Assembly (NCBI GenBank): GCA_005881825.1
Contig: VBEO01000065.1
Coordinates: 1-36,635 of the forward strand
Reading direction: 5' to 3'
Origin: Chloroflexota bacterium
GTDB taxonomy: Bacteria; Chloroflexota; Dormibacteria; Dormibacterales; Dormibacteraceae
DNA: 36,635 bases
The notes beneath the pieces were generated by a model. It saw only the letters and a list, made by a program, of their open reading frames with translations. It searched no databases and was not told the origin of the DNA. Of this stretch, positions 17,634-25,564 are shown piece after piece. How positions within the stretch are numbered: the stretch's first letter is position 1; each line of letters starts with the position of its first letter. The position numbers and the translations under genes are program-made.

Positions 17634-18449
17634 CTAGACCGGGCGGGTGCTGACCCTGACCTCCATCGCTCCGGTCGCCGCGCCCACGTAGACCCCGCGA
17701 GTGGGCGCCGCGTCGCGGTAGTCGCGGCCGACCGCCACGCGCACGTGGTTGGCGCCGGCGCGCACCGGGTGGGTGGCGTCGTAGCCAAGCCAGCCCCGAC
17801 CCTCAACCCAAGCCTCAGCCCAAGCGTGGGAGGCGCCTTCGGTGAGAGCCTCGGGCCCGGGCACGTGGATATAGCCGCTGACGTAGCGCGCGGGCGCACC
17901 CAGAGCGCGCGCGGCGGCGATGAACAGGTGGGCGAAGTCCTGGCAAACGCCCGCCCGCAGCTCCAGCACCTGCTCCACGGAGCTGTAGACGGTGGTGACG
18001 GTGGTGTCGTAGACGAAATCGCGGCTGATGGCCAGTGCCAGGCTGTCCAGCGCTGCCTCCATGGCGGCCGGCTCCGAGGTGGCCGGCCGGTGGCGGGCCG
18101 CCAGCCGGCGCACACCGGGCACGTCACCGGCCGGCGGGCGTGGGCGCAGGTAGTCCAGAACCAGGGCGGCGCCGTCCACCTCTCTGCGGGCCGGCAGGCC
18201 GGTCTCCACCAGCGACCGGCTGGTCACCCGGAGCCGCGGGTGGTCCCGCAGCAGGTTGAAGTAGTGGACCTGGTTGCCGTAGCCGTCGCGATAGCCGCGG
18301 ATGCCCGCGCGGGGCTCGACCTCGAGATGGAAGTCGAGGCAGCGCTGGCCTCCGCCGTCCTGCGGCCGCAGCCGCAGCTCCATCACGGTCTCCGAGATGG
18401 GGGCGCTGTATTCGAAGCGCGTCTCGTGGATGATCTCGAAACGGCTCAT
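17634..18449 (-). CDS. Transglutaminase-like protein (cysteine-peptidase fold), ATP-grasp-linked
   Basis: A 271-residue protein. The N-terminal beta domain (HETRFEYSAPISETVMELRLRPQ) is of the kind found in bacterial transglutaminase-like proteins of this operon type. The catalytic core has C169 (RAGVCQDFAH), H208 (SHAWAEAW) and D224 (YDATHP). It is the last gene of the minus operon, with its start overlapping the alpha-E stop by 4 bp. In comparable clusters these enzymes are proposed to trim or hydrolyse isopeptide bonds made by the ATP-grasp amidoligase; this role is predicted from genome comparison, not proven. Confidence 0.9.
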   Translation of the reverse strand: MSRFEIIHETRFEYSAPISETVMELRLRPQDGGGQRCLDFHLEVEPRAGIRGYRDGYGNQVHYFNLLRDHPRLRVTSRSLVETGLPARREVDGAALVLDYLRPRPPAGDVPGVRRLAARHRPATSEPAAMEAALDSLALAISRDFVYDTTVTTVYSSVEQVLELRAGVCQDFAHLFIAAARALGAPARYVSGYIHVPGPEALTEGASHAWAEAWVEGRGWLGYDATHPVRAGANHVRVAVGRDYRDAAPTRGVYVGAATGAMEVRVSTRPV

Positions 18450-19396
18450 TGCTGCTGTTGTGGCACCCGCCCCCCGCCTTCGCCGGCGGGCACCGCCGAG
18501 GCCACCCGGCTGGGCCGGAAGTAGGTCGCGGCCAGCGCCTCCTCCAGGGGTTGGCGCAGTGCCCGGAAGTCCACCTCGAACTCCCGCGGCCGGCGCGCCA
18601 CCTGTGCGGCATCGGCGTTCTCGAACAGGTTGTGCAGGCCGGCCAGCAGGCGTCGAGGCCGGGAGCCCGCGCGCTCGTCGATCCGTCGCACCGACTCCTG
18701 AGCGGCGTTGACGGCAAAGCGCGCCGAGCGCGGGAGGTCGGGGTCCAGGAGCAGGAATCCGACCACCTGCTCCGGCGTGACGGGCGCCGAGTAGCGGGCG
18801 CGGTAGGACTCGAAGGAAAAGCAGCATTTGAGCACGGCCGTCCACTCCAGTGCGTCCTCGGGCGCCTCGGCCAGCTCCACCGACTTGCGCACCACCAGCG
18901 CGACCACGTTGTCCGCGCGCTCCAGAAACTTGCCCAGGCGCACGAAGTCGCGCGCCTCATCGTGGCTCATGGCGTCCTCGAGGAGGGCGTCGACCAGGTG
19001 CACCGTCATCTGCACGTCCATCAGGTATCCGTGCAGGTCGCTGTCCCAGCCGTCTTCCTGGAGCCGCCAATGGAGCGCGTTGACGGCCTCGTAGAGCTCA
19101 CTCGGTAGTGAGGGCCGCACCGCCTGGGCGGCGGTGCGCGCGGCGGCCACGCTGCGCCGCACCGAAGGTCCGGCTGAGCCTGCCACCACCAGCTCGGTGG
19201 CCTGTTCACGGCGGTCCACGCTGCCGGGCGGCGGCCAGCCCGCGAGCTCCAGGAGAGCGTTCCAGAAGCCGGCCCCAGGCTCGTCCCGGCGATCCAGGGA
19301 GAGCGCGACGTGCACCTCCAGGATGCGCGCCAGGTGATAGGAGCGCTCCAGCATCCTGCCGAGCAGGGCGAGCGAGGTGGCCGCGCGGCTAAGCAA
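18446..19396 (-). CDS. Alpha-E domain protein (DUF403)
   Basis: A 316-residue, almost all-helical protein. The family opening, usually LSRIAENLYWLGRYLERAENTARLL, is clear in LLSRAATSLALLGRMLERSYHLARIL. This puts the start at TTG 19396, overlapping the ATP-grasp stop by 8 bp; a frame 19 codons longer exists but would read far into that gene. The conserved HWRLQEDGWDSD and YLMDVQMTVHL segments mark the central helices. Alpha-E proteins always neighbour the circularly permuted ATP-grasp and are thought to be its partner or adaptor; the biochemical role is unknown. Confidence 0.88.
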   Translation of the reverse strand: MLSRAATSLALLGRMLERSYHLARILEVHVALSLDRRDEPGAGFWNALLELAGWPPPGSVDRREQATELVVAGSAGPSVRRSVAAARTAAQAVRPSLPSELYEAVNALHWRLQEDGWDSDLHGYLMDVQMTVHLVDALLEDAMSHDEARDFVRLGKFLERADNVVALVVRKSVELAEAPEDALEWTAVLKCCFSFESYRARYSAPVTPEQVVGFLLLDPDLPRSARFAVNAAQESVRRIDERAGSRPRRLLAGLHNLFENADAAQVARRPREFEVDFRALRQPLEEALAATYFRPSRVASAVPAGEGGGRVPQQQQ

Positions 19397-20864
19397 CCTC
19401 GGAGTCCCCGGAGCCCAGGGCGCCCAGCACCCAGGTGTCGCGACTGCCGCCACCCTGCGAGCTGTTGACCACCAGCGAGCCCGCCTTGAGTGCGACTCGG
19501 GTTAGGCCGCCCGGGATCACGTCCACGTCGGGACCGCTCAGCACGAAGGGCCGCAGGTCCTGGTGGCAGGGCCGCAGCCGGCTGCCATCGAGCACCGGCT
19601 GCACCGAGAGCGAGACCACCGGCTGGGCGATGAAGGCGCGCGGGTGGGCCTCGATCTGGCGCCGGAAGGCCTCCTGCTGGCGGCGGCTCGACTCGGGGCC
19701 GATCAGCATTCCGTAACCGCCGGAACCATCGACTGTCTTCACCACCATCTGCTCCAGGTGCGCCAGGACATGCCGGCGCTGGTCGTCCAGCGCGCACAGG
19801 TACGTGGGCACGTTGGGGAGGATCGGGTCCTCGCCCAGGTAGTACTTGATGAGGGTCGGGATCAGCGAGTAAACGGCCTTGTCATCGGCGACGCCGTTGC
19901 CGATGCCGTTGGCGAGCACCACGCCGCCGGCGCGGTAGGCAGCGACCAGGCCGGGCACGCCGACGATGGAATCCGGGCGGCCGAAGACCGGGTCGAGCCA
20001 TTCGTCGTCGACGCGGCGGTAGATCACGTGAACCCGGCGCAGGCCGCGCGTGGTGCGCATGAAAACCTGGTCGCGGTCGACCAGCAGGTCGGTGCCTTCG
20101 ACCAGCTCGATCCCCATCTGCCGCGCCAGGTAGAGGTGCTCGTAGTAGGCGGAGTTGTGGATGCCGGGCGTGAGCAGGACGACGGTCGGCTCGGCCGCTT
20201 CGCGCGCAGCCAGCCAGCGCAGGTTGCGCAGCAGGAGATGCGTGTAACCCTCGACCGGGCGCACCGGATAACCGGCGAAAAGGTCAGGCAGCACGCGTTT
20301 CATGACCTGCCGGTTGGCCAGCACGTACGACACGCCGGAGGGCGTCCGCAGGTTGTCTTCGAGCACGAGAAAATCGCCGCGTTGGTCGCGCACCAGGTCG
20401 ATGCCGGCTATGTGGCAGTGAATGCCCTGGGGCACCGGAAAACCGTCCATCTCGCGCATGTACTGGGGGCTCGAAAGCACCACTTCGGGCGGGATCGCCC
20501 GCTGGCGCAGGATGCGCTTGCGCCCGTAGATGTCCTCCAGGAAATGGTTGAGCGTCTGCACGCGCTGGCGCAGCCCGGCCTCCAGCCGCCTCCAGGCCCG
20601 CGCCGAGATCACGCGGGGGATCACGTCGAAGGGAAACACCTTCTCGATGCCCTGCTCGTCGGGATACACGGCGAAGGTGATGCCGTGGTTGCGGAGCATG
20701 CCCATCGCCACCTGGTGGCGGCGCGCCAGCTCCGGCGCGCCGAGCTGGCTGAGTCGCTCGTAGATGCGCCGATAAGCGGCGCGCGGCTGTGCCGGACCCG
20801 CGAACATCTCGTCGTAGAAGCCGTTTTGCCGGTAGCCATCGCCGAGGGCCCGCCGTGCTGCCAC
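19389..20864 (-). CDS. Circularly permuted ATP-grasp protein (DUF404/DUF407 type)
   Basis: A 491-residue enzyme, normal length for the family. The opening (GDGYRQNGFYDEMF) is the family N-terminus, which fixes the start at GTG 20864; the long frame upstream is an artefact. The permuted ATP-grasp core includes IHCHIAGIDLVRDQRGDFLVLEDNLRTPSGVSYVLANR, with acidic metal-binding E and N, and the end PGGLTRVALKAGSLVVNSSQGGGSRDTWVL. Such enzymes are predicted amidoligases joining amino acids or peptides with ATP. It is divergent from two transglutaminase genes across 45 bp and starts the minus operon ATP-grasp, alpha-E, transglutaminase. Confidence 0.9.
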   Translation of the reverse strand: MAARRALGDGYRQNGFYDEMFAGPAQPRAAYRRIYERLSQLGAPELARRHQVAMGMLRNHGITFAVYPDEQGIEKVFPFDVIPRVISARAWRRLEAGLRQRVQTLNHFLEDIYGRKRILRQRAIPPEVVLSSPQYMREMDGFPVPQGIHCHIAGIDLVRDQRGDFLVLEDNLRTPSGVSYVLANRQVMKRVLPDLFAGYPVRPVEGYTHLLLRNLRWLAAREAAEPTVVLLTPGIHNSAYYEHLYLARQMGIELVEGTDLLVDRDQVFMRTTRGLRRVHVIYRRVDDEWLDPVFGRPDSIVGVPGLVAAYRAGGVVLANGIGNGVADDKAVYSLIPTLIKYYLGEDPILPNVPTYLCALDDQRRHVLAHLEQMVVKTVDGSGGYGMLIGPESSRRQQEAFRRQIEAHPRAFIAQPVVSLSVQPVLDGSRLRPCHQDLRPFVLSGPDVDVIPGGLTRVALKAGSLVVNSSQGGGSRDTWVLGALGSGDSEVA

Positions 20865-20867
20865 CGG

Positions 20868-20873
20868 TATAGT
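20868..20873 (+). promoter_or_regulatory. -10 box for the plus-strand transglutaminase pair
   Basis: TATAGT fits the -10 consensus and lies in the 45-bp divergent gap. A transcript starting about 7 bp later would begin essentially at the ATT codon at 20883, which is in frame with the gene. No -35 is evident. Confidence 0.4.
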
Positions 20874-20909
20874 TTCTCCGCCATTCGGACCGCAGAGAAG
20901 ACGATCAGC

Positions 20910-21707
20910 CTGCGCGTCGGCTGCGAGTTCCGTTACCAGGTGACGGCCCCCAGCCCGGCGATCGTGCAGGTCCGCCCGCGTACCGACGCCGCGCACCGCC
21001 TGGTCAGCGAAACCTGGGCCACCGAACCGGTGCTCCCGCTGGACGAATACGACGACGTCTACGGCAACGGCGTGAAGCGGCTGCTGATGCCGGAAGGTGA
21101 GCTCCAGATCCGTTATGACGCTGTGTGCGAAGTGCCGGACGCACTCGACCCCGACGCCTCGGAGGCGCCTCAGCTGGCGGTCGAGGCACTGCCCGGGGAG
21201 GTGCTCCACTTCCTGCTGCCCAGCCGCTACTGCCTCTCGGATCTGCTGATGGATGAAGCCTGGAAGCTGTTCGGCGAGACGGAGGCGGGCTTCGCGCGCG
21301 TGCAGGCCGTCTGCGATTGGGTGCACGAAAACGTGCGCTTCCAGTACGGCACCAGCAACCCCAAGACGACGGCCGTCGACGTCTACCGTGACCGGGTCGG
21401 CGTCTGCCGCGACCTCACGCACCTGGCGGTCACCTTTTGCCGAGCTCTGAATGTGCCGGCGCGCTATGTCTTCGGCTACCTGCCCGACATCGGGGTGCCG
21501 CCGCCCGACTCACCGATGGACTTCGCGGCCTGGATGGAGGTCTGGCTGGGCGACCGCTGGTGGACGTTCGATCCCCGCAACAACCAGCGCCGCACCGGGC
21601 GCGTCCTGATCGGCCGGGGCCGCGATGCCCTCGACGTGGCGATGATGACCACCTACGGTCCGGCTCGATTCGAGTCTCTCCAAGTCTGGGCGGATGTAGC
21701 CGCGTGA
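20910..21707 (+). CDS. Transglutaminase-like protein lacking the catalytic histidine (start uncertain)
   Basis: About 265 residues. The family opening (LRVGCEFRYQ...) begins at 20910 with CTG. No ATG, GTG or TTG lies in frame before it in the gap; ATT 20883 and ATC 20904 are other candidates, and GTG 20940 would lose the first beta strand. C166 (numbered from CTG 20910) in RVGVCRDLTH is the nucleophile. The usual HAW of the second motif reads FAAW (A206) in PMDFAAWMEVWLGDRWWTFDPRNN; Ser at this place is common in the same subfamily, so this may be a group trait rather than decay. The Asp in TFDPRNN remains. Its stop overlaps the GTG of the next transglutaminase (GTGA). Confidence 0.82.
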   Translation: MRVGCEFRYQVTAPSPAIVQVRPRTDAAHRLVSETWATEPVLPLDEYDDVYGNGVKRLLMPEGELQIRYDAVCEVPDALDPDASEAPQLAVEALPGEVLHFLLPSRYCLSDLLMDEAWKLFGETEAGFARVQAVCDWVHENVRFQYGTSNPKTTAVDVYRDRVGVCRDLTHLAVTFCRALNVPARYVFGYLPDIGVPPPDSPMDFAAWMEVWLGDRWWTFDPRNNQRRTGRVLIGRGRDALDVAMMTTYGPARFESLQVWADVAA

Positions 21708-22561
21708 GCATGGATTGGGCGGCCGCGCGCCGCGTCTCCTATCTGGTCGAGCAAAGCTTTCGCTACGACTACCCGGCGCCCATCCGCGACCTCCGGCATC
21801 GCCTGGTCGTGATCCCGCCCGAGCGCTTCGGGGACCAGCGCCGGCTCGACCACCGCCTGGAGGTCGACGGCTCGGGCACGCTGGTCAGCGACCGGTTCGA
21901 CGAGTTCGGCAACCTGGTCGTCGACGTGCTGGCGCCGGAGGTCGTGGCCAGGATCGAGTTCCGGGCCGAGGTCCGCGTCGAGCGCCGCGCCAGCGAGCCC
22001 CACCGCCTCGCGGACGGCTGGCTGAGCGCCGCCTACCTGCTGGAGCCGACACGACTGACCGCCGCCGATGAGCGGCTGCAGGCTGCCGCTGCCGAGCTCG
22101 CTCGGTCTGCGCCCTGGGGACTTGAACTGGCCGACCGCATCAACGACTGGGTCTACCAGGCGATGAGCTACCAGGCCGGACTCACCGACGTCAGCACCAC
22201 GGCCGCCCAGGCGCTGGCGCTGGGCCGAGGCGTCTGCCAGGACTACGCCCACGTGATGCTGGCCCTCTGCCGGGCCTGCCACCTGCCCGCCCGCTACGTC
22301 TCCGGGCACCTGATCGGGGAAGGCGGCACCCACGCCTGGGTCGAGGTTCTGCTGCCGGCCGATGACGGCACCGGCGAGGCCATCGCCTGGCCGTTCGACC
22401 CCACCCACGCCAGCCGCGGCGGCCTCAACCAGGTCAGCATTGCGGTGGGCGGCGACTACGCGGACGTGGCCCCCACCTCGGGCACCTACAACGCGGACGT
22501 GGCGGGCCGGCTGACCACCAGCAAACGGGTGCTGCTGACCGAGGTCGAGCTGGCGGGCTAA
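21704..22561 (+). CDS. Transglutaminase-like protein, full catalytic triad
   Basis: A 285-residue relative of the 17634-18449 protein with the same two-part build: a beta domain (YLVEQSFRYDYPAPIRDLRHRLVVIPPE) and a core with C178 (GRGVCQDYAHV), H210 (GTHAWVEV) and D232 (FDPTHASRGG). The start is GTG 21704, overlapping the previous stop by 4 bp; ATG 21710 is the alternative. It is probably co-transcribed with the His-less paralogue, as an intact and an incomplete enzyme side by side. It is likely part of the same peptide-ligation or tailoring system as the divergent ATP-grasp operon. Confidence 0.9.
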   Translation: MSMDWAAARRVSYLVEQSFRYDYPAPIRDLRHRLVVIPPERFGDQRRLDHRLEVDGSGTLVSDRFDEFGNLVVDVLAPEVVARIEFRAEVRVERRASEPHRLADGWLSAAYLLEPTRLTAADERLQAAAAELARSAPWGLELADRINDWVYQAMSYQAGLTDVSTTAAQALALGRGVCQDYAHVMLALCRACHLPARYVSGHLIGEGGTHAWVEVLLPADDGTGEAIAWPFDPTHASRGGLNQVSIAVGGDYADVAPTSGTYNADVAGRLTTSKRVLLTEVELAG

Positions 22562-22582
22562 CCGTCCGCCCTCGCGCGGTCC

Positions 22583-23902
22583 ATGATGGGGACAGCGATG
22601 CGCTGGACCCGCATGGCCATGCTGGGCGCCCTGGCGACGCTCCTGCTGCAGCCGGTCCGCGCCGGGGCCGCCTCACCGCCGGTGCTCCAGGCTCACCTCG
22701 ATGGCGAGATCAACGGAGTCACCGCCGGCTATCTCCAGCAAGCAGTGGCCCGGGCCGCGGGCGAGCGAGCGTCCGCGCTGTTGCTGGTCACCGACACGCC
22801 GGGCGGCGATTCCCAGTCGATGGACACGATCATCACGGCGCTGCTCAATTCCCGGGTGCCGGTGGTCGCCTTCGTCTATCCGGCGGGCGCGCGCGCGGAC
22901 TCCGCCGGTCTCTTCGTGGACCAGGCGGCCGACCTGGTGGCGATGGCGCCCGGCACCAACCTCGGCTCGGCGCATCCCATACAGGCCGGCGGCAGCGACC
23001 TGACCGGGGACCTCGGCAAGAAGGTTTTGAACGACGCGGTGACCCGGGTCCGCAACCTCGCCACCGTGCACGGCCGGAACGCGGACTGGTGCGAGAAGGC
23101 GGTGCGGGAGAGCGTCAACATCAACGCCGAACAGGCTGTGGATCTGCACGTCGCAGATCTGGAGGCGGCCGATGTGGCCTCGCTCCTGCGGGCGCTCGAC
23201 GGCCGCACGCTGAAGCGGCCTGACGGCAGCCAGGTCCAGCTCGCGCTGGCCGGCGCCCGCATCGAGGACTACCCGATGCCGTGGTCCCAGCAGTGGCTGC
23301 ACGCCCTCATCGACCCCAACGTGGCCTACCTCCTGCTGCTGCTGGCGGCCTTCGGGATCCTGGTCGAACTGACCACGCCGGGCGCCATCCTGCCCGGTGT
23401 GGTGGGCGTGATCAGCGGGGTGCTGGCGCTGGTGGCGCTGGTCGGGCTCCCGATCAACCTCGGCGGGGTGCTGCTGATCCTCTTCGCGTTCGGGCTGTTC
23501 GTGGCCGACATCAAGGCCCCCACCCACGGCATCCTGACGGCCGGTGGCGTGATCGCCATGCTGCTGGGCTCGGCGCTGCTGATCAACACCGGGCCCGTAG
23601 GCCTGGGGGTGAGCCCCTGGGTGACGCTCTTGGGTGCGCTGGCCTCGCTCGCGCTGTTCGGCGTCGTGCTGCGCAAGGCGATCGCGGCCCGCTCCCGCCC
23701 CGCCTTCGTGGGTGCCGAGCGGCTGATCGGGGAGATCGGCGAGGTGCGCGAGCCGCTGCATCCCCAGGGCCTGGTGTGGGTGGACGGCTCGCTGTGGCGG
23801 GCGACCGCCGCCGGCGCCGAGATCCCGGCCGGGTCTCGGGTCAGGGTGGTGGATCGCAAGGGACTCGAGCTGCAGGTGGCTCCGGTCGAGGGAGGGACGT
23901 AG
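22583..23902 (+). CDS. nfeD: NfeD-family membrane serine protease (ClpP-class, long NfeD)
   Basis: A 439-residue protein. A signal peptide (1-28) is followed by a ClpP/crotonase-like protease domain. DTPGG (71-75) and GARADSAGLF with S107 give the nucleophile, and a Lys in DLGKK (146/147) is the probable general base of the Ser-Lys dyad known from the Pyrococcus 1510-N protease. Four to five membrane helices follow (about 235-370), then a C-terminal OB-fold NfeD domain (GEIGEVREPLHPQGLVWVDGSLWRATA). It is immediately followed by the SPFH gene, the classic NfeD-slipin pair in which the protease cuts the slipin C-terminus. The start is ATG 22583 or 22598. Confidence 0.93.
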   Translation: MMGTAMRWTRMAMLGALATLLLQPVRAGAASPPVLQAHLDGEINGVTAGYLQQAVARAAGERASALLLVTDTPGGDSQSMDTIITALLNSRVPVVAFVYPAGARADSAGLFVDQAADLVAMAPGTNLGSAHPIQAGGSDLTGDLGKKVLNDAVTRVRNLATVHGRNADWCEKAVRESVNINAEQAVDLHVADLEAADVASLLRALDGRTLKRPDGSQVQLALAGARIEDYPMPWSQQWLHALIDPNVAYLLLLLAAFGILVELTTPGAILPGVVGVISGVLALVALVGLPINLGGVLLILFAFGLFVADIKAPTHGILTAGGVIAMLLGSALLINTGPVGLGVSPWVTLLGALASLALFGVVLRKAIAARSRPAFVGAERLIGEIGEVREPLHPQGLVWVDGSLWRATAAGAEIPAGSRVRVVDRKGLELQVAPVEGGT

Positions 23903-24673
23903 TTGGAAGTCGCGATCCCGGTTGCGGTCGTCCTGTTGATCCTCTTGGTGATCGCGTTCAACAGCATCCGGATCGCGCGCGAGTACGAGCGCGGCGTCGT
24001 CTTTCGGCTCGGGAGGCTGATCAACCTGAAGGGTCCGGGGCTGTTCCTGATCCTGCCCTTCGGTGTCGACCGGCTCACCAAGATCGACCTCAGGGTGATC
24101 ACGCTCGAGGTTCCACCTCAGGAGGTGATCACGATCGACAACGTGACGGTGAAGGTCAGCGCCGTGATCTTCTTCCAGGTGGTCGACGCCCGCTCGGCGG
24201 TGACGCGGGTGTTCAACTTCCGCGTGGCCACGTCGCAGATCGCCCAGACCACGCTGCGCGCGGTGCTCGGGCAGCACAGCCTGGACGACCTCCTGGCCAA
24301 GCGCGAGAGCATCAACCAGGACCTGCAGCAGATCATCGACCAGCAGACCGAGCCCTGGGGCATCAAGGTCAGCGCGGTCGAGGTCAAGGACGTGGAGCTG
24401 CCGCAGACCATGCAGCGCGCGATCGCCCGCCAGGCGGAGGCCGAGCGCGAGAAGCGCGCCAAGATCATCGCCGCCGAGGGCGAGTTCAGCGCCGCGCAAA
24501 CGCTGGCCAACGCCGCCCAGGTCATCTCGACCCAGCCGGCAGCGCTGGCACTGCGCTACATGCAGACCCTGCTCGACATGAGCACGGAAAAGGGTTCGGT
24601 GATCGTCTTCCCGGTCCCGGTCGAGCTGATCCGGCCGCTGCTGGAGGCAACGCCGAAGCCGCGCGAGGACTAA
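23903..24673 (+). CDS. SPFH/stomatin-like slipin
   Basis: A 256-residue membrane-anchored SPFH protein beginning at TTG 23903, directly after the nfeD stop. A hydrophobic N-terminal hairpin (AIPVAVVLLILLVIAFNSI) leads into the stomatin signature EYERGVVFRLGRL..GPGLFLILPFGVDRL, the SPFH core, and the helix QAEAEREKRAKIIAAEGEFSA. The C-terminus is FPVPVELIRPLL. It forms membrane microdomain scaffolds with NfeD; the exact role in bacteria is unsettled. Length is normal for the short p-stomatin group. Confidence 0.93.
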   Translation: MEVAIPVAVVLLILLVIAFNSIRIAREYERGVVFRLGRLINLKGPGLFLILPFGVDRLTKIDLRVITLEVPPQEVITIDNVTVKVSAVIFFQVVDARSAVTRVFNFRVATSQIAQTTLRAVLGQHSLDDLLAKRESINQDLQQIIDQQTEPWGIKVSAVEVKDVELPQTMQRAIARQAEAEREKRAKIIAAEGEFSAAQTLANAAQVISTQPAALALRYMQTLLDMSTEKGSVIVFPVPVELIRPLLEATPKPRED

Positions 24674-24715
24674 AGCCACAGCGATTTCACAGGCGCCCGG
24701 CGTTCAATTGCTCGC

Positions 24716-25492
24716 GTGGCGGTAACCAGGCGCCGGGCGCTGATCTCGGGGCTGATGCTGGTGGCGGGCGCCGTGGTGGCGGCCTGCACGGGAAAATCGC
24801 CCCTCTCCGCGGCTTCGCCCACGCCCCCGGCCACGTCCACGCCGGCGCCGTCTCCCACACCCACCGCGGCGCCGGAAGCGGCGCCCGTGCCGGCCTGCGT
24901 GGTCACCCCCGCCGAAACCGAAGGGCCCTACTTCGTCGACGAGAAGCTGAACCGTTCCGACATCCGCGCCGACGCCTCCGGCGCCAACCTGCGCCCCGGC
25001 ACCGCGCTCACGCTCGCCTTCGGCGTCTACCGGATGAACGGTTCGGGCTGCCAGCCCTGGCCCGGCGTCCAGGTCGACGTCTGGCACTGCGACGCCGACG
25101 GCGTGTACTCGGACGAGAGCGCGCAGCGGTCGGTCGGGGAGAACTACCTCCGCGGCTACCAGCTGACCGACGACAAGGGCATGGCGCGCTTCCAGACCAT
25201 CTATCCCGGCTGGTACATGGGCCGCGCCGTGCACGTCCACTTCAAGATCCGCGCCTTCAGCGGAGGCCAGAAGACCTATGAGTTCACATCGCAGGTCTTC
25301 TTCGATGACGCCGCCACCGACCTGGTCTATGCAGCGGCGCCCTACTCCAGCCGGCCGGCGCGGGAGGTCCGCAACGCGAACGACATGGTGTACACCGGCA
25401 ACAACAACAGCGGCGCACAGCTGCTGGTCAAGCTCGGTTCCGACGGGGCCGGCGGCTACCTGGGGACGTTCAGCATAGGTCTGCAGGCCTAG
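24716..25492 (+). CDS. Secreted lipoprotein with intradiol ring-cleavage dioxygenase fold
   Basis: A 258-residue exported protein starting at GTG 24716. TRRR at the N-terminus and a hydrophobic core lead to lipobox VAAC (Cys24); the RR pair could also suit Tat export. A Pro/Thr/Ala linker spans about 30-58. The dioxygenase-like domain has the four Fe(III) ligands expected: Y131 (DGVYSD), Y167 (GWYMGR), H173 and H175 (VHVHFK). It starts with the family phrase TPAETEGPYFVDE. Classical members cut catechol or protocatechuate between the hydroxyls; surface-anchored members are common in actinobacteria and their substrate is mostly unknown. Confidence 0.9.
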   Translation: MAVTRRRALISGLMLVAGAVVAACTGKSPLSAASPTPPATSTPAPSPTPTAAPEAAPVPACVVTPAETEGPYFVDEKLNRSDIRADASGANLRPGTALTLAFGVYRMNGSGCQPWPGVQVDVWHCDADGVYSDESAQRSVGENYLRGYQLTDDKGMARFQTIYPGWYMGRAVHVHFKIRAFSGGQKTYEFTSQVFFDDAATDLVYAAAPYSSRPAREVRNANDMVYTGNNNSGAQLLVKLGSDGAGGYLGTFSIGLQA

Positions 25493-25564
25493 TCGCCGAG
25501 GCGTAGGAGAAGCGGTCCCCGAGGAGGTGCCGTTGGCTGCCTGATCCTCGCCTTTAGAGTCGGG

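Noticed and set aside
19563-20909. Long N-terminal extension of the plus-strand transglutaminase
   Set aside because: It lies wholly antisense to the ATP-grasp gene; family proteins begin at the LRVGCEFRYQ segment.
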